A stretch of 38,382 bases of DNA from Roseofilum capinflatum BLCC-M114 (GTDB lineage: Bacteria; Cyanobacteriota; Cyanobacteriia; Cyanobacteriales; Desertifilaceae). The position numbers and the translations under genes are program-made. Below the pieces are notes generated by a model, which searched no databases, was not told the DNA's origin, and saw only the letters and a list, made by a program, of their open reading frames with translations. Where the stretch lies: NCBI RefSeq assembly GCF_030068505.1, contig NZ_JAQOSO010000041.1, forward strand, positions 1-38,382, given 5' to 3'. Within the stretch, counting starts at the first letter, position 1, and every line of letters starts with the position of its first letter. Positions 14,375 to 25,127 of this stretch are shown here, piece by piece.

Positions 14375-16525
14375 ATGCTACAAATTCCGCGACAAATTGC
14401 CCAAGAATTAAACCTCAATCTCTCTCAAGTGGAGAATGTGCTGGAACTGCTGCAAGAAGGGGCGACGATTCCCTTTATTGCTCGCTATCGGAAAGAAAGA
14501 ACCGGCTCGCTTGATGAAGTGCAGTTGCGAGAAATTGCTGACCGCTCTCTCTATCTCTCGGAACTGGAAGCGCGGAAAAAGACGATTTTAGAGTCGATTG
14601 AGAGTCAAGGAAAACTGACGGATGAGCTAAAAGCGCAAATTGAGAACTGTGAGCAGAAAACGGAACTGGAAGACCTGTATCTGCCCTATAAACCGAAGCG
14701 CAGAACTCGCGCTACTATTGCGAAGGAAAAGGGACTCGAACCCCTGGCGCAATTGCTGCAAGACTTGAATCGTTCTCAAGGTTCGGTTTCGTCTTTAGAG
14801 GAGTTGGCTCAACCCTATTTAAATGCAGAAAAAGGGGTGGAGACGGTGGAAGAGGCGCTCAAAGGAGCGGGTGATATTCTTGCCGAACAAATTGCGGAAA
14901 CGGCGACTTTGCGGGCGCAAGTTCGGGAGCAGATGATAAAAACGGGGGCGTTTGTTTCCCAAATCAAGAAGGATTATCCGGAGGGAACGACAAAATATGA
15001 GATGTATCGCGATTATAGCGCTCCAGTGAGCAAAATTGCGGCTCATAATTGGTTGGCTTTGTTGCGGGGAGAGGCGGAGAAGGTTTTGAAGCTGGATTTG
15101 GACTGCGATCGCGATAAAATCCTAGAGACCTTAGAAGGCCAGATTCTCCGTACCCGTAACCGGGTGTTGCGTCCCTGGTTTCAGGGGGTGATTGAGGATA
15201 GCTTTAATCGCTTGATGAAGCCGTCTTTAACCTCGGATATTCGCAGTGAGTGTAAATTGGCGGCGGATATTGAGTCTATCCAAACCTTTGAAACGAATCT
15301 GCGGGAGCTGCTGCTTTCTCCTCCAGCAGGAATGAAGCCGACGCTGGCGATTGACCCCGGATTTCGCACGGGGTGTAAGGTGGCGGTGTTGGATGAGACG
15401 GCGAAGTTTCTGGAGTATCAGGCGATTTTTCCCCACCAGGGAGAGCGGAAACGGCAGGAGGCGGCCCAGGTTATGGTGAAGCTGATTGGGAAGTATAGCA
15501 TTGAGTTGATTGCGATCGGTAATGGTACGGCTTCCCGCGAAACGGATCAATTTGTGACCGAAGTGTTGCAAAATTTAGAGCGCAAACCGATTAAGGTGAT
15601 GGTGAATGAATCGGGGGCTTCGATTTATTCGGCTAGTGATTTGGCGCGGGAGGAATTCCCCGATTTAGATGTGACGGTGCGGGGTGCAATTAGTATTGGT
15701 CGGCGCTTGCAAGACCCGTTGGCGGAATTGGTGAAAATTGACCCGAAATCGATTGGCGTGGGGCAATATCAGCATGATGTGGATCAGAAATTGCTGAAAA
15801 AACAGTTAGACGAAACGGTGGAAAGTTGCGTGAATTATGTGGGGGTGGATTTAAATACGGCTTCGATGCAGTTGTTGTCGTTTGTGTCGGGAATTACGCC
15901 CACCATTGCCAAGAATGTGGTGAAGTTCCGGGATGAAAATGGGGCGTTTAAGAATCGTCGTCAGTTGCTGAAAGTGTCGAAGTTAGGGCCGAAGGCGTTT
16001 GAACAAGCGGCGGGGTTTTTGCGAATTCGTGAGGGTGAGAATCCGTTGGATAATACGGCGGTGCATCCAGAGAGTTATGGCATTGTGGAGCAGATGGTGC
16101 AGGATCTGGATTTGCCGTTGGCGAGAGTTGGAGAAATTGCGGATCGGGTGAGTAAAATTCGCTTGGAAAACTACAGGACGGAGGCGATCGGATTGCCCAC
16201 GCTCAAAGACATTGTGAATGAGCTTCAGAAGCCCGGACGCGACCCTAGAGCCAAATTTGAATATGCGACGTTTAGAGAGGGCATAAACGAGATTACAGAC
16301 CTAAAAGAGGGGATGATTTTAGAGGGGGTGGTATCGAATGTGGTGAATTTTGGTGCGTTTGTGGATATTGGGGTACACCAGGATGGGTTAATTCATATTT
16401 CTGAAATGGCGGATCGTTTTGTGAGCGATCCGAAGGATATTGTCAAGGTGGGACAGGTGGTGAAGGTGAGGGTTTTGGAGGTGAATGAGAAGTTAAAACG
16501 AATTGGTTTGTCGTTGAAGGTTTAG
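14375..16525 (+). CDS. tex: Tex family RNA-binding transcription accessory protein
   Basis: A 716-residue Tex protein, the bacterial relative of eukaryotic Spt6, which binds RNA and is linked to transcription and stress tolerance. The N-terminal helical region (MLQIPRQIAQELNLNLSQVE, FIARYRKERTGSLDEVQLR) is followed by a YqgF/RNase-H-like fold (LAIDPGFRTGCKVAVLDE). Then come helix-hairpin-helix repeats (YVGVDLNTASMQLLSFVSGI and FRDENGAFKNRRQLLKV). A C-terminal S1 domain runs from LKEGMILEGVVSNVVNFGAF to the end. Length is close to the family norm. Codon use is visibly richer in G at third positions than in the radical SAM gene. Confidence 0.95.
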   Translation: MLQIPRQIAQELNLNLSQVENVLELLQEGATIPFIARYRKERTGSLDEVQLREIADRSLYLSELEARKKTILESIESQGKLTDELKAQIENCEQKTELEDLYLPYKPKRRTRATIAKEKGLEPLAQLLQDLNRSQGSVSSLEELAQPYLNAEKGVETVEEALKGAGDILAEQIAETATLRAQVREQMIKTGAFVSQIKKDYPEGTTKYEMYRDYSAPVSKIAAHNWLALLRGEAEKVLKLDLDCDRDKILETLEGQILRTRNRVLRPWFQGVIEDSFNRLMKPSLTSDIRSECKLAADIESIQTFETNLRELLLSPPAGMKPTLAIDPGFRTGCKVAVLDETAKFLEYQAIFPHQGERKRQEAAQVMVKLIGKYSIELIAIGNGTASRETDQFVTEVLQNLERKPIKVMVNESGASIYSASDLAREEFPDLDVTVRGAISIGRRLQDPLAELVKIDPKSIGVGQYQHDVDQKLLKKQLDETVESCVNYVGVDLNTASMQLLSFVSGITPTIAKNVVKFRDENGAFKNRRQLLKVSKLGPKAFEQAAGFLRIREGENPLDNTAVHPESYGIVEQMVQDLDLPLARVGEIADRVSKIRLENYRTEAIGLPTLKDIVNELQKPGRDPRAKFEYATFREGINEITDLKEGMILEGVVSNVVNFGAFVDIGVHQDGLIHISEMADRFVSDPKDIVKVGQVVKVRVLEVNEKLKRIGLSLKV

Positions 16526-16572
16526 TCCTGATTTCCCAGTCCCCTTCACCCTCCCTAGTGGAGTTGAGGGAC

Positions 16573-18285
16573 TTAATTATTGAGGATTAATTCCAACTCT
16601 TCTGGGGTAAAGGAATGAATTAAGTTCACCAGGTAAGGATCGATGGTAATGGAATCGGAGTAGGCAGCCGTTAAATAAGGTTTATAGCTCTCATCATTGA
16701 GTAAATGAACCTTGAAAAAGGCCACAGCCAGAGCGCGAACATAAGTTCCTACAATTTGCGGGTCAGGTTCCACCAGTTCTCCCACTTGAGGCACTAAAGA
16801 CATGGTGAGCTTGGTGAGTTGTTCGGTGTGGGAGCTACCGTAGAGAAGACAGAGATATTTATGGGTTGTGGTTAACCAGGTAAAGGGTTGAACTTGTTCA
16901 AAGATCAGGGGAGTAACCGGATCGCTGTCTCCACCAGCCATTAATACCGGAATATTAATTTTTGCCATTCCTGATTGACCGAATAAGCGGCTAACTGGGT
17001 TCAGAAGATAAATGGCTTTGACGCGGGGATCGTGTAAGGTATGCTGTTGATATTCTTCAGATTTTAGACTGAGAGCGCGACATTGCAAGCGCAAGGCAAC
17101 ATCTGCCGATCCTAAAATTTGTGGGCAATGCTGTTCTAGGGTAGGAAAATCAATGGTTGCTCCGGCTAAAGCGAGAGCTGTATAGCCGCCAAAGGAATGA
17201 CCTCCAACCCCAATAGTGTCTAAGTTTAGGCGATCGCCCAATTCTGAGCGGTTCCGTCGCTCTAGTTCGTCGATCAGAAATTGAATATCGAGGGGACGAT
17301 TAATAAATTCCAAGCGCTCGAACACTTCAAATTCTCGACCTGTGAGCAAGTTTTGCAGATGTTGCAAATCGCTACCGGGATGTTGGGGAATGGCAACGAA
17401 AAACCCATGGGAAGCCAAAATTGATCCGCCGCGTATAAAGTGTTCGGGGTGGCTGGCTAAACCGTGGGAAATAATCAAAACCGGGAGTTTTTCGTTCTTT
17501 TTATGTTCGGGAATATACAGATCGACATAAAAGCGGCGATCGCGCTCCTCATCCACTAATTCGATTTGCTTCGTGGTAAACTCCCTCTCTCCCGGTTCGC
17601 GAATATCCGGGAGTTGCTCATAGTCAATATCGGCTTCACTTTGGATTTCTTCCTCTGCTTTCAGTTCAATTTCAGCCACCACTTGATCGGTCGTTTTAAT
17701 CAAAGTCTCTAGAGCATTTCGCAGGACAAAAATTTCATTAGCATTGACGCGCAATTGACGAGTTGGAAATTTTTTCAGGAAATTTAACAACGTCATCCCC
17801 TCTGGATCGGCCGCTGATAAAACTAGGGCTGCACGGATAGACGATCCGCCATTAAATCGGGAATCAGTTTGTAATATTTTTCCTAAATCGGTGATGATTC
17901 CCCGACCCATGGGAGACGAGAAAAACTTAGAAATGGCAACCGGCCCAACTTCAACATCTCCAGGTAATCCTGCTTCTAAAGCAGCCTGTGTTTCTAAGGG
18001 AGAGATCAGCACTTGCCGAAAATTCTCTTGTCCCTCTGGGGTCAGAAATTTCAGATAAAAACCGAGTTGGTCGCTCACCGCACCCGTCTCAGCAAAGGAC
18101 TCTAGATCCGAAACAGATAAATAAAATTCTAAAAGTCCATAATTTAAAACAATTTGTTCCGCACTATAACTAGGTAGAGCAGTAAAAATTGCTGTTGATG
18201 CACTTAAAATGACGGCGGTTATACTCTGGGGAATTCCTAAACTTTTAACCTTTCCCCAGATTCGTGACCCACTTCTAATTTTCAT
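16573..18285 (-). CDS. Exported alpha/beta hydrolase with DUF1400 domain
   Basis: A 570-residue exported hydrolase. A signal peptide with core ITAVILSASTAIFTALPSYS probably ends near residue 42. A DUF1400 domain (AEQIVLNYGLLEFYLSVSDL onward) occupies roughly residues 42-190; this domain is typical of cyanobacterial hydrolases. The alpha/beta hydrolase core follows: LPVLIISHGLASHPEHF (oxyanion-hole side), nucleophile elbow GGHSFGG, GGDSDPVTP with a candidate acid, and YGSSHTEQL with the candidate histidine. This resembles the platelet-activating-factor acetylhydrolase/dienelactone hydrolase group. The substrate is probably an ester or lipid in the periplasm; this is inferred. It is monocistronic. 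Confidence 0.85.
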   Translation of the reverse strand: MKIRSGSRIWGKVKSLGIPQSITAVILSASTAIFTALPSYSAEQIVLNYGLLEFYLSVSDLESFAETGAVSDQLGFYLKFLTPEGQENFRQVLISPLETQAALEAGLPGDVEVGPVAISKFFSSPMGRGIITDLGKILQTDSRFNGGSSIRAALVLSAADPEGMTLLNFLKKFPTRQLRVNANEIFVLRNALETLIKTTDQVVAEIELKAEEEIQSEADIDYEQLPDIREPGEREFTTKQIELVDEERDRRFYVDLYIPEHKKNEKLPVLIISHGLASHPEHFIRGGSILASHGFFVAIPQHPGSDLQHLQNLLTGREFEVFERLEFINRPLDIQFLIDELERRNRSELGDRLNLDTIGVGGHSFGGYTALALAGATIDFPTLEQHCPQILGSADVALRLQCRALSLKSEEYQQHTLHDPRVKAIYLLNPVSRLFGQSGMAKINIPVLMAGGDSDPVTPLIFEQVQPFTWLTTTHKYLCLLYGSSHTEQLTKLTMSLVPQVGELVEPDPQIVGTYVRALAVAFFKVHLLNDESYKPYLTAAYSDSITIDPYLVNLIHSFTPEELELILNN

Positions 18286-18387
18286 AGAAAGGAAACTCCT
18301 GAAATTTGAGAATATGACTGTTTCTAATATACTGAGTTTGGGACTCTAATCCAGAACAGTCAATCCTATAGCAGAGCAGGTTGGGTT

Positions 18388-18423
18388 GAAGCGGGCAAGA
18401 TGCCCGCACTCCTCGAATTCTTT
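18388..18423. repeat. MITE-like element copy 1, left part (interrupted)
   Basis: GAAGCGGGCAAGATGCCCGC followed by ACTCCTCGAATTCTTT matches the internal part of the elements at 25910 and 38137. The match stops here and resumes at 18608, about 185 bases later. Confidence 0.8.
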
Positions 18424-18493
18424 AGATACAGCGCTTCGCGCTGTTAAGTAATCAGTAATGAGTAATGAGTAAGAAAGTCCCTCTGAGTGTTGT

Positions 18494-18529
18494 GTAATAT
18501 CAAATCATTTACGCTACAGATCTCTGTAG
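18494..18529. repeat. CTACAGA palindromic element, copy 1
   Basis: GTAATATCAAATCATTTACG leads into the near-palindrome CTACAGATCTCTGTAG. An inverted copy is at 36233-36273. It lies inside a larger interrupted repeat element downstream of dxr. Confidence 0.75.
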
Positions 18530-18607
18530 GGGCGGGTTATACCCAAATCTTGTAGACTGACGACTATTTTTGTATTCATGTCCGCTTGCGGAAACCCGCA
18601 CGAACCT

Positions 18608-18670
18608 ACTGGAGTGGGAGCATCTTGCTCCCTGGATGTTTAATTAGGGTATTTAATCCGACTTGATATG
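18608..18670. repeat. MITE-like element copy 1, right part
   Basis: ACTGGAGTGGGAGCATCTTG resumes the element and ends in CCGACTTGATATG, the terminal inverted end, two bases before the dxr stop codon on the minus strand. Confidence 0.8.
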
Positions 18671-18672
18671 AG

Positions 18673-19893
18673 TTAGCGCATCACTAAGAAATCACGTTTG
18701 ACCCCATCTGCGACCTCTAAAACCATTTGTCTGGCCCATCGATCGGCTTCTAGGATATCCTCTAGAGAGGGATGAGAGGTATTCTGGTGGCGATCGCACA
18801 CTTGTTCTATTACCTGGGGAATCTCTAAAAAGCCGATTTTCTCGTCTAAAAATAAAGCCACCGCTTGCTCATTAGCCGCATTTAATACCGCAGGCATCGA
18901 TCCCCCAGCTCTCCCGGCAGCATAGGCTAATTGCATACAAGGATACTTATCATGATCCGGGTGTCTAAAGGTTAAATTGCCCGCTTTGACTAAATCTAAG
19001 GTTTCCCAATCGGTATAAATTCGCTCTGGCCAAGAGAGCGCGTAAAGCAAAGGTAAGCGCATATCCGGCCATCCCAACTGCGCCAAAACGGAAGTATCTT
19101 GAACCTCAATCAAGGAGTGAATAATACTTTGGGGATGAATGACAATCTCGATGTTGTCGTAATCCATACCAAACAAGAAATGGGCTTCAATCACCTCTAG
19201 ACCCTTGTTCATCAGGGTGGCTGAATCAATGGTAATCTTGCGTCCCATCGACCAATTGGGATGTTTCAGGGCATCACTGACCTTGGCTTGGGCTAATTTT
19301 TCTACGGGCCAATCCCGGAATGCCCCGCCAGATGCGGTTAAAATAATCTTACGCAACCCTCCTTGGGGCACACCTTGCAAACATTGGAAAATTGCGGAAT
19401 GTTCGGAATCTGCGGGTAATAATTTTACACCATATTCTTCGACCAAGGGTAAGACCACTGGCCCACCGGCGATTAGGGTTTCCTTATTGGCTAGGGCAAT
19501 ATCTTTACCAGCTTTAATGGCAGCTAGGGTGGGCAGAAGTCCGGCACAGCCGACGATTCCGGTGACCACACTTTCGGCATCACCATAACCAGCGACTTCG
19601 ACGACCCCAGCTTCTCCAGCGACTAAAATGGGTTGGGGATCGACTGAGGCGATCGCCGCCTTCAATTCAGGCAATTTATCGGGATTACAAATAGCTACAA
19701 TTTCCGGTCGAAATTGCTCAATCTGTTGCGCCAGAAGGGTAACATTATTACCGGCTGCCAAGCCAACAATGCGAAATTGATCGGGATGTTCAGAGACAAT
19801 ATCAAGAGTTTGAGTGCCTATCGAACCGGTGGAACCAAGGAGAGTAATTGCTTTCACGGATTTTTGTACAGAATCGGGGATCACAAAACCCAC
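18673..19893 (-). CDS. dxr: 1-deoxy-D-xylulose 5-phosphate reductoisomerase
   Basis: A 406-residue Dxr, which converts 1-deoxy-D-xylulose 5-phosphate to 2-C-methyl-D-erythritol 4-phosphate with NADPH, the committed step of the plastid-type isoprenoid pathway. The NADPH site [13 protein letters not shown] is near the N-terminus. [57 protein letters not shown] and [14 protein letters not shown] carry the metal and substrate ligands. The frame opens with ATG at 19893; a GTG at 19857 ([12 protein letters not shown]) would match the common family start and may be the true one. The 3' end abuts a repeat element. Confidence 0.95.
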   Translation of the reverse strand: MGFVIPDSVQKSVKAITLLGSTGSIGTQTLDIVSEHPDQFRIVGLAAGNNVTLLAQQIEQFRPEIVAICNPDKLPELKAAIASVDPQPILVAGEAGVVEVAGYGDAESVVTGIVGCAGLLPTLAAIKAGKDIALANKETLIAGGPVVLPLVEEYGVKLLPADSEHSAIFQCLQGVPQGGLRKIILTASGGAFRDWPVEKLAQAKVSDALKHPNWSMGRKITIDSATLMNKGLEVIEAHFLFGMDYDNIEIVIHPQSIIHSLIEVQDTSVLAQLGWPDMRLPLLYALSWPERIYTDWETLDLVKAGNLTFRHPDHDKYPCMQLAYAAGRAGGSMPAVLNAANEQAVALFLDEKIGFLEIPQVIEQVCDRHQNTSHPSLEDILEADRWARQMVLEVADGVKRDFLVMR

Positions 19894-19954
19894 TATACCA
19901 GTTGAGAGTTAACCGTTGATAGCTTCTGGCGATCGCAGAGAAGATAAAAATGGG

Positions 19955-21325
19955 CTAAGTTTTGATCGGTGATGGTGTATTGTCCTGCACTTGGTCAAGG
20001 ATTTTCAGCACTTCTTGTTCAAAGGTGACTTGAGCGCGGTTGGTTTTTCCGCCCACATAAAAGTTATCTCCGCTTTGTAGTGCCCAGATTTGAGAGTGGG
20101 AAAAATAACTCATGACGACAGCAATCATTAATAGCCCAAATCCGGTATACACAACGGGAATACCAGGATCGGCTTTAATTTGTAATCCGGTGCTACCCAG
20201 GACTTCTAAAACTTTTAGGGTAACCCCATTTACTTCGATGTCCATACCCTGGCGCACGGTTCCGATGAGTTGTCCTTGATTATCGTAAACGACGAGGGTT
20301 CCCTGTAAATCTTTGGTGACTAGGGCGACTCCTTCGCTCATGTCGGGTTTGGTGGGTATCCAGGTTCCCCAGATTCTGCCCTCGGTTTGAATGGGCAGTT
20401 GGGCCATGGGAATCTTGAAGATGGGAGAGTTATTAATTCTGACTTTAACAGCAGCGATCGCCCAATCGGCCTGATACAAGGTTACCCCCCGATAGCGCAA
20501 AGGCTGATTCACATGGATTTCTTCGCGCTTGACTTCTTCGCCCTGATTATCTAAGACGGATAAATCGGAATAAAACTGCTCAATTCTGCCTTCTGGACTA
20601 TAGTCAATCCAAAAGCGATTCACCCGCACTGACCAATCTTTGGGGACTTGGGATTGGGCAAAGGGCCCGGCTTCGATGATATTTTTAATTTGGAAGGTGT
20701 CGCCACTGGGAATCATTTCTTGGGCCATAAATCCGGTGAGGGAGCCTAAGATGGAACCGGCTAGGATAATCAACATACTGGCATGAACGATAATGGGGCC
20801 AATTCTGCCAATGATGCCTTTGCGAGCGTAAAGCATTTCGCCTTCCCGAAAGACGCGATACCCATATTGTTTGAGGATAGGTTCTAGTTGGTCATTGGAG
20901 CCTTGATTGAGTTGGGTACTGAGCGCCAGATTTTGAAATTGTTTGGGGGTTTTGTAATAGCTCCACCGGTTAGCCGCTTTCAGGGTGGGCAGTTGGCGGG
21001 TAAAGGTGCAAGCGGTTAAACTCGATCCGAACCAGACGAGCAGGGCTAAAAACCACCAGGTGCTATAAACATGATCTAAGCCAATGGTTAAGAGGACTTT
21101 CCAGGAGAGGAAGCCAAATAGGGCGGGGTCTTCGGGGTAGTTGGCTTGGTAAAATTCGAGAGATTGCCCCTGTTCTATGACTGTACCGGAAATGCTGAAG
21201 AGGGCGATCGCCAGCAGCAGGATAATCGCTAATCGTAAATCAGCTAAGGTGGGCAGGACTTGTTTTTTCCACCATTGCAGGGGGTTGAAGGGGAGCGGAG
21301 CAGAAGCATTTTGATCGGAAGTCAT
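19955..21325 (-). CDS. ccsB: Cytochrome c biogenesis protein CcsB/ResB (Ccs1)
   Basis: A 456-residue membrane protein of the ResB/Ccs1 family. Three early hydrophobic segments ([39 protein letters not shown] and [18 protein letters not shown]) precede a large lumenal domain, and a last segment ([20 protein letters not shown]) lies near the C-terminus. With CcsA it forms the system II haem export and cytochrome c synthase complex of the thylakoid lumen. The start is taken as ATG at 21325 because the longer frame begins with TTG inside the upstream gene. Only 7 bases separate it from the ccdA stop, so the two form an operon. Confidence 0.9.
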   Translation of the reverse strand: MTSDQNASAPLPFNPLQWWKKQVLPTLADLRLAIILLLAIALFSISGTVIEQGQSLEFYQANYPEDPALFGFLSWKVLLTIGLDHVYSTWWFLALLVWFGSSLTACTFTRQLPTLKAANRWSYYKTPKQFQNLALSTQLNQGSNDQLEPILKQYGYRVFREGEMLYARKGIIGRIGPIIVHASMLIILAGSILGSLTGFMAQEMIPSGDTFQIKNIIEAGPFAQSQVPKDWSVRVNRFWIDYSPEGRIEQFYSDLSVLDNQGEEVKREEIHVNQPLRYRGVTLYQADWAIAAVKVRINNSPIFKIPMAQLPIQTEGRIWGTWIPTKPDMSEGVALVTKDLQGTLVVYDNQGQLIGTVRQGMDIEVNGVTLKVLEVLGSTGLQIKADPGIPVVYTGFGLLMIAVVMSYFSHSQIWALQSGDNFYVGGKTNRAQVTFEQEVLKILDQVQDNTPSPIKT

Positions 21326-21332
21326 CAGAACA

Positions 21333-22067
21333 TTAACTAATCGGTACAAGACGAGACAGGAGCGAAATTACCCCAAATCCTACTAATAACACGCCACTGG
21401 TAGGAGTGATCCATCCTGACCATTGCCGCAGGGCTAACAGTTTTTTAATCGAAGCGGTGAAGGTTCCCGCGAGTACCAGGGGAGACACATAGCCAGCAGT
21501 ATAGGCAAGGAGTAAACCGCTACCGAGGATCGGGTTTTGGGTGGTGGAGATCCAAGCCAGCAGCGTGGCGAGGACGGGGGTGCTACAGGGGGAGGCGACT
21601 AAGCCGAAGGTTAAGCCGATGAGATAGGAGCGCACACTGTTGGGGAAGTTAGGCGAAATCCAATCCATGCCCCCGGAAGCGGGCAGTTGCAGGGGTAAGG
21701 CTTCCAGGAGATTGAGTCCCATGAGGATGGCGATAATACTGACGATAATGGGTAAGCCGATACCGATTTGACCATAGACTTGACCGACGAGGGCGGCGAC
21801 GACTCCGAGGAGGGCGAGGGTGGTGGCTAAACCGGCGGCAAACCAGAGGGACTGAATGGCTGATTGTAGGCGGTTTTCGGTTTCGTAGCCGCCGATATAG
21901 GCAACGGTGAGGGGCAGCATGGAGAGCATACAGGGGGTTAAGCTGGTGAGCAGTCCCGCGATAAAAATGAGACCAATACTCACAGGATTGAGGTGAGCCA
22001 GTTGCGTATCGACGAGGCGATCGGCGAACTGTTGCAGGTGATAGAGTTGGGTTTCGAGCATATCCAT
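21333..22067 (-). CDS. ccdA: Cytochrome c biogenesis thiol transporter CcdA
   Basis: A 244-residue polytopic membrane protein. The paired conserved cysteines are in [11 protein letters not shown] and [13 protein letters not shown], each at the start of a membrane helix, as in CcdA/DsbD-type proteins that pass reducing power across the membrane. Six hydrophobic segments can be read. In cyanobacteria and plastids CcdA keeps apocytochrome cysteines reduced in the lumen for haem attachment. This fits its operon with ccsB and the nearby cytochrome b6f genes. ATG at 22067 or 22061 can both start the frame. Confidence 0.92.
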   Translation of the reverse strand: MDMLETQLYHLQQFADRLVDTQLAHLNPVSIGLIFIAGLLTSLTPCMLSMLPLTVAYIGGYETENRLQSAIQSLWFAAGLATTLALLGVVAALVGQVYGQIGIGLPIIVSIIAILMGLNLLEALPLQLPASGGMDWISPNFPNSVRSYLIGLTFGLVASPCSTPVLATLLAWISTTQNPILGSGLLLAYTAGYVSPLVLAGTFTASIKKLLALRQWSGWITPTSGVLLVGFGVISLLSRLVPIS

Positions 22068-22155
22068 TAAAAATTTTCAGGTCGAAGACAGCCGAAAAAA
22101 TTAAAACTTAAAAAGGGTCAACTTTTCACCCTATAAGAATAAGTTTTCATCAGAG

Positions 22156-24087
22156 TTAACGGGGGGAGTTTTGGCGCTGTTCAATCTCCTCTAAGGTTCC
22201 GGTGGGAATGGCCGCAATCAGTTGGCGGGTGTATTCTTGGGTGGGATGGGTGTAAATTTGCTCAGAGGGGCCGATTTCTTCTACTTTACCGCGATTCATG
22301 ACCATGATGCGATCGCTCATAAACTTGACGACACTCAAATCATGGGAGATGAAAATATAGGTTAGCTCAAACTCCTCTTGCAGTTCCTTCAGCAGGTTCA
22401 GCACCTGAGCTTGTACGGATACATCCAGCGCAGAGACGGACTCATCACAAATAATAAACTTCGGATTCAATGCCAGAGCGCGGGCAATACAGACCCGTTG
22501 GCGCTGTCCTCCGGAGAACTCGTGGGGATAGCGAGTCATCCAACTGGGATCGAGTCCGACTCTTTCTAGAAGATAGCGCACGCGATCGCGCTTTTTAGAC
22601 TTAGAATCTAACTCCTGATGAATCACCAACGGCTCCATGACTGCATCGCCAATGGACATCCTCGGATCTAATGAGCTATAGGGGTCTTGAAAGACAATCT
22701 GCATCTGTCGGCGAAAATAGCGCAAAGCCTTGACATTTAAGGATTGAAGCTGTTCGCCTTCAAAGGCCATCATCCCCCCCATAGAAGGAACCAATTGCAA
22801 CAGCGATCGCGCTAGGGTAGTTTTACCACAACCCGATTCTCCCACCAAGCCTAATGTTTCGCCCGGATAGACCTCAAAAGATACCCCATTGACTGCCATG
22901 GTGTAGCGTTGAGTTTGTCCCCAGATACCTTTGCTGGGAAAGCCTACTTTCAGGTCTTTGACCACCATTAGGGGGGATTGTTGATAGAGTTTTTCGAGGC
23001 GCTGCTCAACTTCCTGGGGATTAATTTCAGTAATTTTTGTGACACTTGTAGCAGACTTTTGTTCCAGAAAATCCGCCACGGTGGGCAAATATTTCAAGCG
23101 TAAATCAGGCCGGGGGCGACAGGCTAACAAACCTTGGGTGTAGGGATGTTGGGGATGGGAAAAAATATCGAGAACGGAGCCAGATTCGACAATTTGCCCT
23201 TGATACATGACTACCACACTGTCGGCAATTTCAGCAATTACGCCCAAGTCATGGGTAATAAAAATTAGGGACATACCCCTGGCTCTTTGCAAGTCCCGGA
23301 GGAGATTGAGGATCGTCGCTTGCACGGTCACATCTAAGGCTGTGGTGGGTTCATCGGCAATTAATAGGGTAGGGTTGCAAGAAATTGCCATGGCAATCAT
23401 TACCCGTTGCAATTGGCCCCCTGAGAGTTCGTGGGGATAGCGATCGAGGATGGCTTGTTTTTGGCGATTGATCGCAGATTGCAGTTGGCGATCGCCAGGC
23501 GGTTCCGCAAATTCACTTAACACCTGTTGTTCTAAACTCTCATCCTTGGGCAACAATTGCACCTCTTGCAAGAGGGCGATCGCCTGTCGTCTCGCTTCTG
23601 AGACAGAAATCGATTGATGAAATCGGAGCGCTTCCACCAACTGAAACCCAATCGTATACACCGGATTTAAGGAACTCATCGGTTCCTGAAAAATCATCGA
23701 GATTTGGCTACCCCGGTACTGTTGCATCTGTTTCGGGGAAAGATCGCGCAAATTCAGGCGATCGCCCTCTGGAGGATGAAACCAAATCTCACCACTAGCA
23801 ATATTTCCCGGAGGTTGAGGAACCAGATCCATAATGGCTAAGGAAGTTACTGATTTTCCTGAGCCAGATTCTCCCACAATGCCTAGGGTTTGTCCTCGTT
23901 GAACCGAGAAAGTTATTCGATCAACCGCTTGAATCACTTTCTCATCCGTCTTGAATTCAACCGTGAGATTACAAACATCTAAAACCGAGTCATTCATGGA
24001 GATGGCACTAACAGGTAAGGGTAGATTTGGGAGTACAACAGTAAATTTACTGGTAAATACAGGCATTTTACCAAAATCCCTAGGCAT
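22156..24087 (-). CDS. Double-ATPase peptide-type ABC transporter protein (DppD-DppF fusion)
   Basis: A 643-residue protein with two complete ABC ATPase domains in tandem, like YejF/GsiA. The first has Walker A GESGSGKS (about residues 72-79), signature [12 protein letters not shown] and Walker [13 protein letters not shown]. The second has [21 protein letters not shown] and [12 protein letters not shown]. Oligopeptide-type C-terminal extensions ([30 protein letters not shown]) follow each. The fused ATPases would power import of peptides or a similar solute, but no permease or binding protein is adjacent. The ATG at 24087 overlaps the TPR gene stop (TAATG). An internal ATG at 23997 ([15 protein letters not shown]) matches the usual family start and is equally plausible. 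Confidence 0.92.
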   Translation of the reverse strand: MPRDFGKMPVFTSKFTVVLPNLPLPVSAISMNDSVLDVCNLTVEFKTDEKVIQAVDRITFSVQRGQTLGIVGESGSGKSVTSLAIMDLVPQPPGNIASGEIWFHPPEGDRLNLRDLSPKQMQQYRGSQISMIFQEPMSSLNPVYTIGFQLVEALRFHQSISVSEARRQAIALLQEVQLLPKDESLEQQVLSEFAEPPGDRQLQSAINRQKQAILDRYPHELSGGQLQRVMIAMAISCNPTLLIADEPTTALDVTVQATILNLLRDLQRARGMSLIFITHDLGVIAEIADSVVVMYQGQIVESGSVLDIFSHPQHPYTQGLLACRPRPDLRLKYLPTVADFLEQKSATSVTKITEINPQEVEQRLEKLYQQSPLMVVKDLKVGFPSKGIWGQTQRYTMAVNGVSFEVYPGETLGLVGESGCGKTTLARSLLQLVPSMGGMMAFEGEQLQSLNVKALRYFRRQMQIVFQDPYSSLDPRMSIGDAVMEPLVIHQELDSKSKKRDRVRYLLERVGLDPSWMTRYPHEFSGGQRQRVCIARALALNPKFIICDESVSALDVSVQAQVLNLLKELQEEFELTYIFISHDLSVVKFMSDRIMVMNRGKVEEIGPSEQIYTHPTQEYTRQLIAAIPTGTLEEIEQRQNSPR

Positions 24088-25094
24088 TAACTGGGATTTA
24101 TAGCCCGTTGATTAGCGGCGATCGCCTCTGCATAGCGACCTAATTTTTGTAATGCTACCCCTTTATTAATCCAAGCATCCTGAAAATCCGGTTGCAGATC
24201 GGTTGCTCGGTTCCAACTTTCTAGAGCCTCTTCCCATCGATTTAAGGCGGCTAAGACAATGCCTCGATTAAACCAAGTTTGCACATCCTCCGGTTGCAGT
24301 GCCAGGGTTTGGTCAAAACAATTGAGCGCCTCTTCAAACCGATTGAGTTTGACCCCTAGAACGATGCCTTTATTATGCCAAGTTTCGAGATCTTTGGGAT
24401 TTAATTCTAGAGCCTTGTCCCAACTGGCGATCGCCTGTTCATAGTCTTCGAGATCAAAAAATACACTCCCCCGATTCGCCCAAGCCAAATCTGCCTTGGG
24501 GTTTAATTCTAGGGCGCGATCGTAGGCCAAAATCGCCTCTTCATGTCTTCCCAGGTTCATCAGCGCATTCCCGCGATTAATGGCGGCGCGATCGTGATTA
24601 GGGTCAAGTTCCAGGGTGCGATCGAAGGATTCTAAAGCCTTTTGGTCATCTTCATCGAGTAATTGTTTACCGCGATCGAACCAAACTTGAGGATTATCCT
24701 CATCTAAAGAAATTTCAGGCGTTGGGGGGTGTAGCTGTTCGCCGATCGCTGTTGCCACTGCTCCCAATTCACCACAACCGACTTCCCCCAAGCGTATCAG
24801 ACGCTCTGCCAATTGGTCATTCGGTTCAGAACTTTCGGTAACTTTTTGGCCAAAGCGCTTTAACCAAGCGATCCATTGCTCTTCTGAATACTCCTGTTGT
24901 AAGGCTTCCCAATCTTGGAGAACTTGACTTTTCCCGTGATGAACACCCTCTAGAAAAGACATAAACCGCATTTCATAGTCCGTATCCGTGGGCCAAATCG
25001 TTGCAGTATCGGCTGAGGAGCTAGGAGAGGAAGACCATAAACCCTTAAACCATTGCCAAAGTTGTGCTAACCAGCGCCGAAGTTGTCTGAACAT
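24087..25094 (-). CDS. TPR repeat protein
   Basis: A 335-residue protein. The N-terminus is amphipathic and tryptophan-rich (MFRQLRRWLAQLWQWFKGLW), which may bind a membrane, followed by a Ser-rich linker. Residues about 40-125 form an unrecognised helical domain. From about residue 135, six tetratricopeptide units of 34-35 residues run to the C-terminus (for example INRGNALMNLGRHEEAILAY). Such arrays bind partner proteins. Its stop codon overlaps the ABC gene start by one base, so the two are translationally coupled, but a functional link is only suggested by this arrangement. Confidence 0.85.
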   Translation of the reverse strand: MFRQLRRWLAQLWQWFKGLWSSSPSSSADTATIWPTDTDYEMRFMSFLEGVHHGKSQVLQDWEALQQEYSEEQWIAWLKRFGQKVTESSEPNDQLAERLIRLGEVGCGELGAVATAIGEQLHPPTPEISLDEDNPQVWFDRGKQLLDEDDQKALESFDRTLELDPNHDRAAINRGNALMNLGRHEEAILAYDRALELNPKADLAWANRGSVFFDLEDYEQAIASWDKALELNPKDLETWHNKGIVLGVKLNRFEEALNCFDQTLALQPEDVQTWFNRGIVLAALNRWEEALESWNRATDLQPDFQDAWINKGVALQKLGRYAEAIAANQRAINPS

Positions 25095-25127
25095 CTCCCC
25101 ATCCTCTTGTCATTTTGCTATTCCATT

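Larger units (their letters stand above)
18286..18672. other. Gene-free region of nested repeat fragments
   Basis: Nearly 390 bases without a gene. The left part (18286-18387) includes the hydrolase promoter region. The rest is a mosaic: the left half of the ATATCAAGTCCG element (18388-18423), then a foreign segment with GCGCTTCGCGC, TAATGAGTAATGAGTA, the CTACAGA element (18494-18529) and an inverted piece of the same ATATCAAGTCCG element (18578-18597), then the right half (18608-18670). The right half ends 2 bases from the dxr stop codon. Confidence 0.7.
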
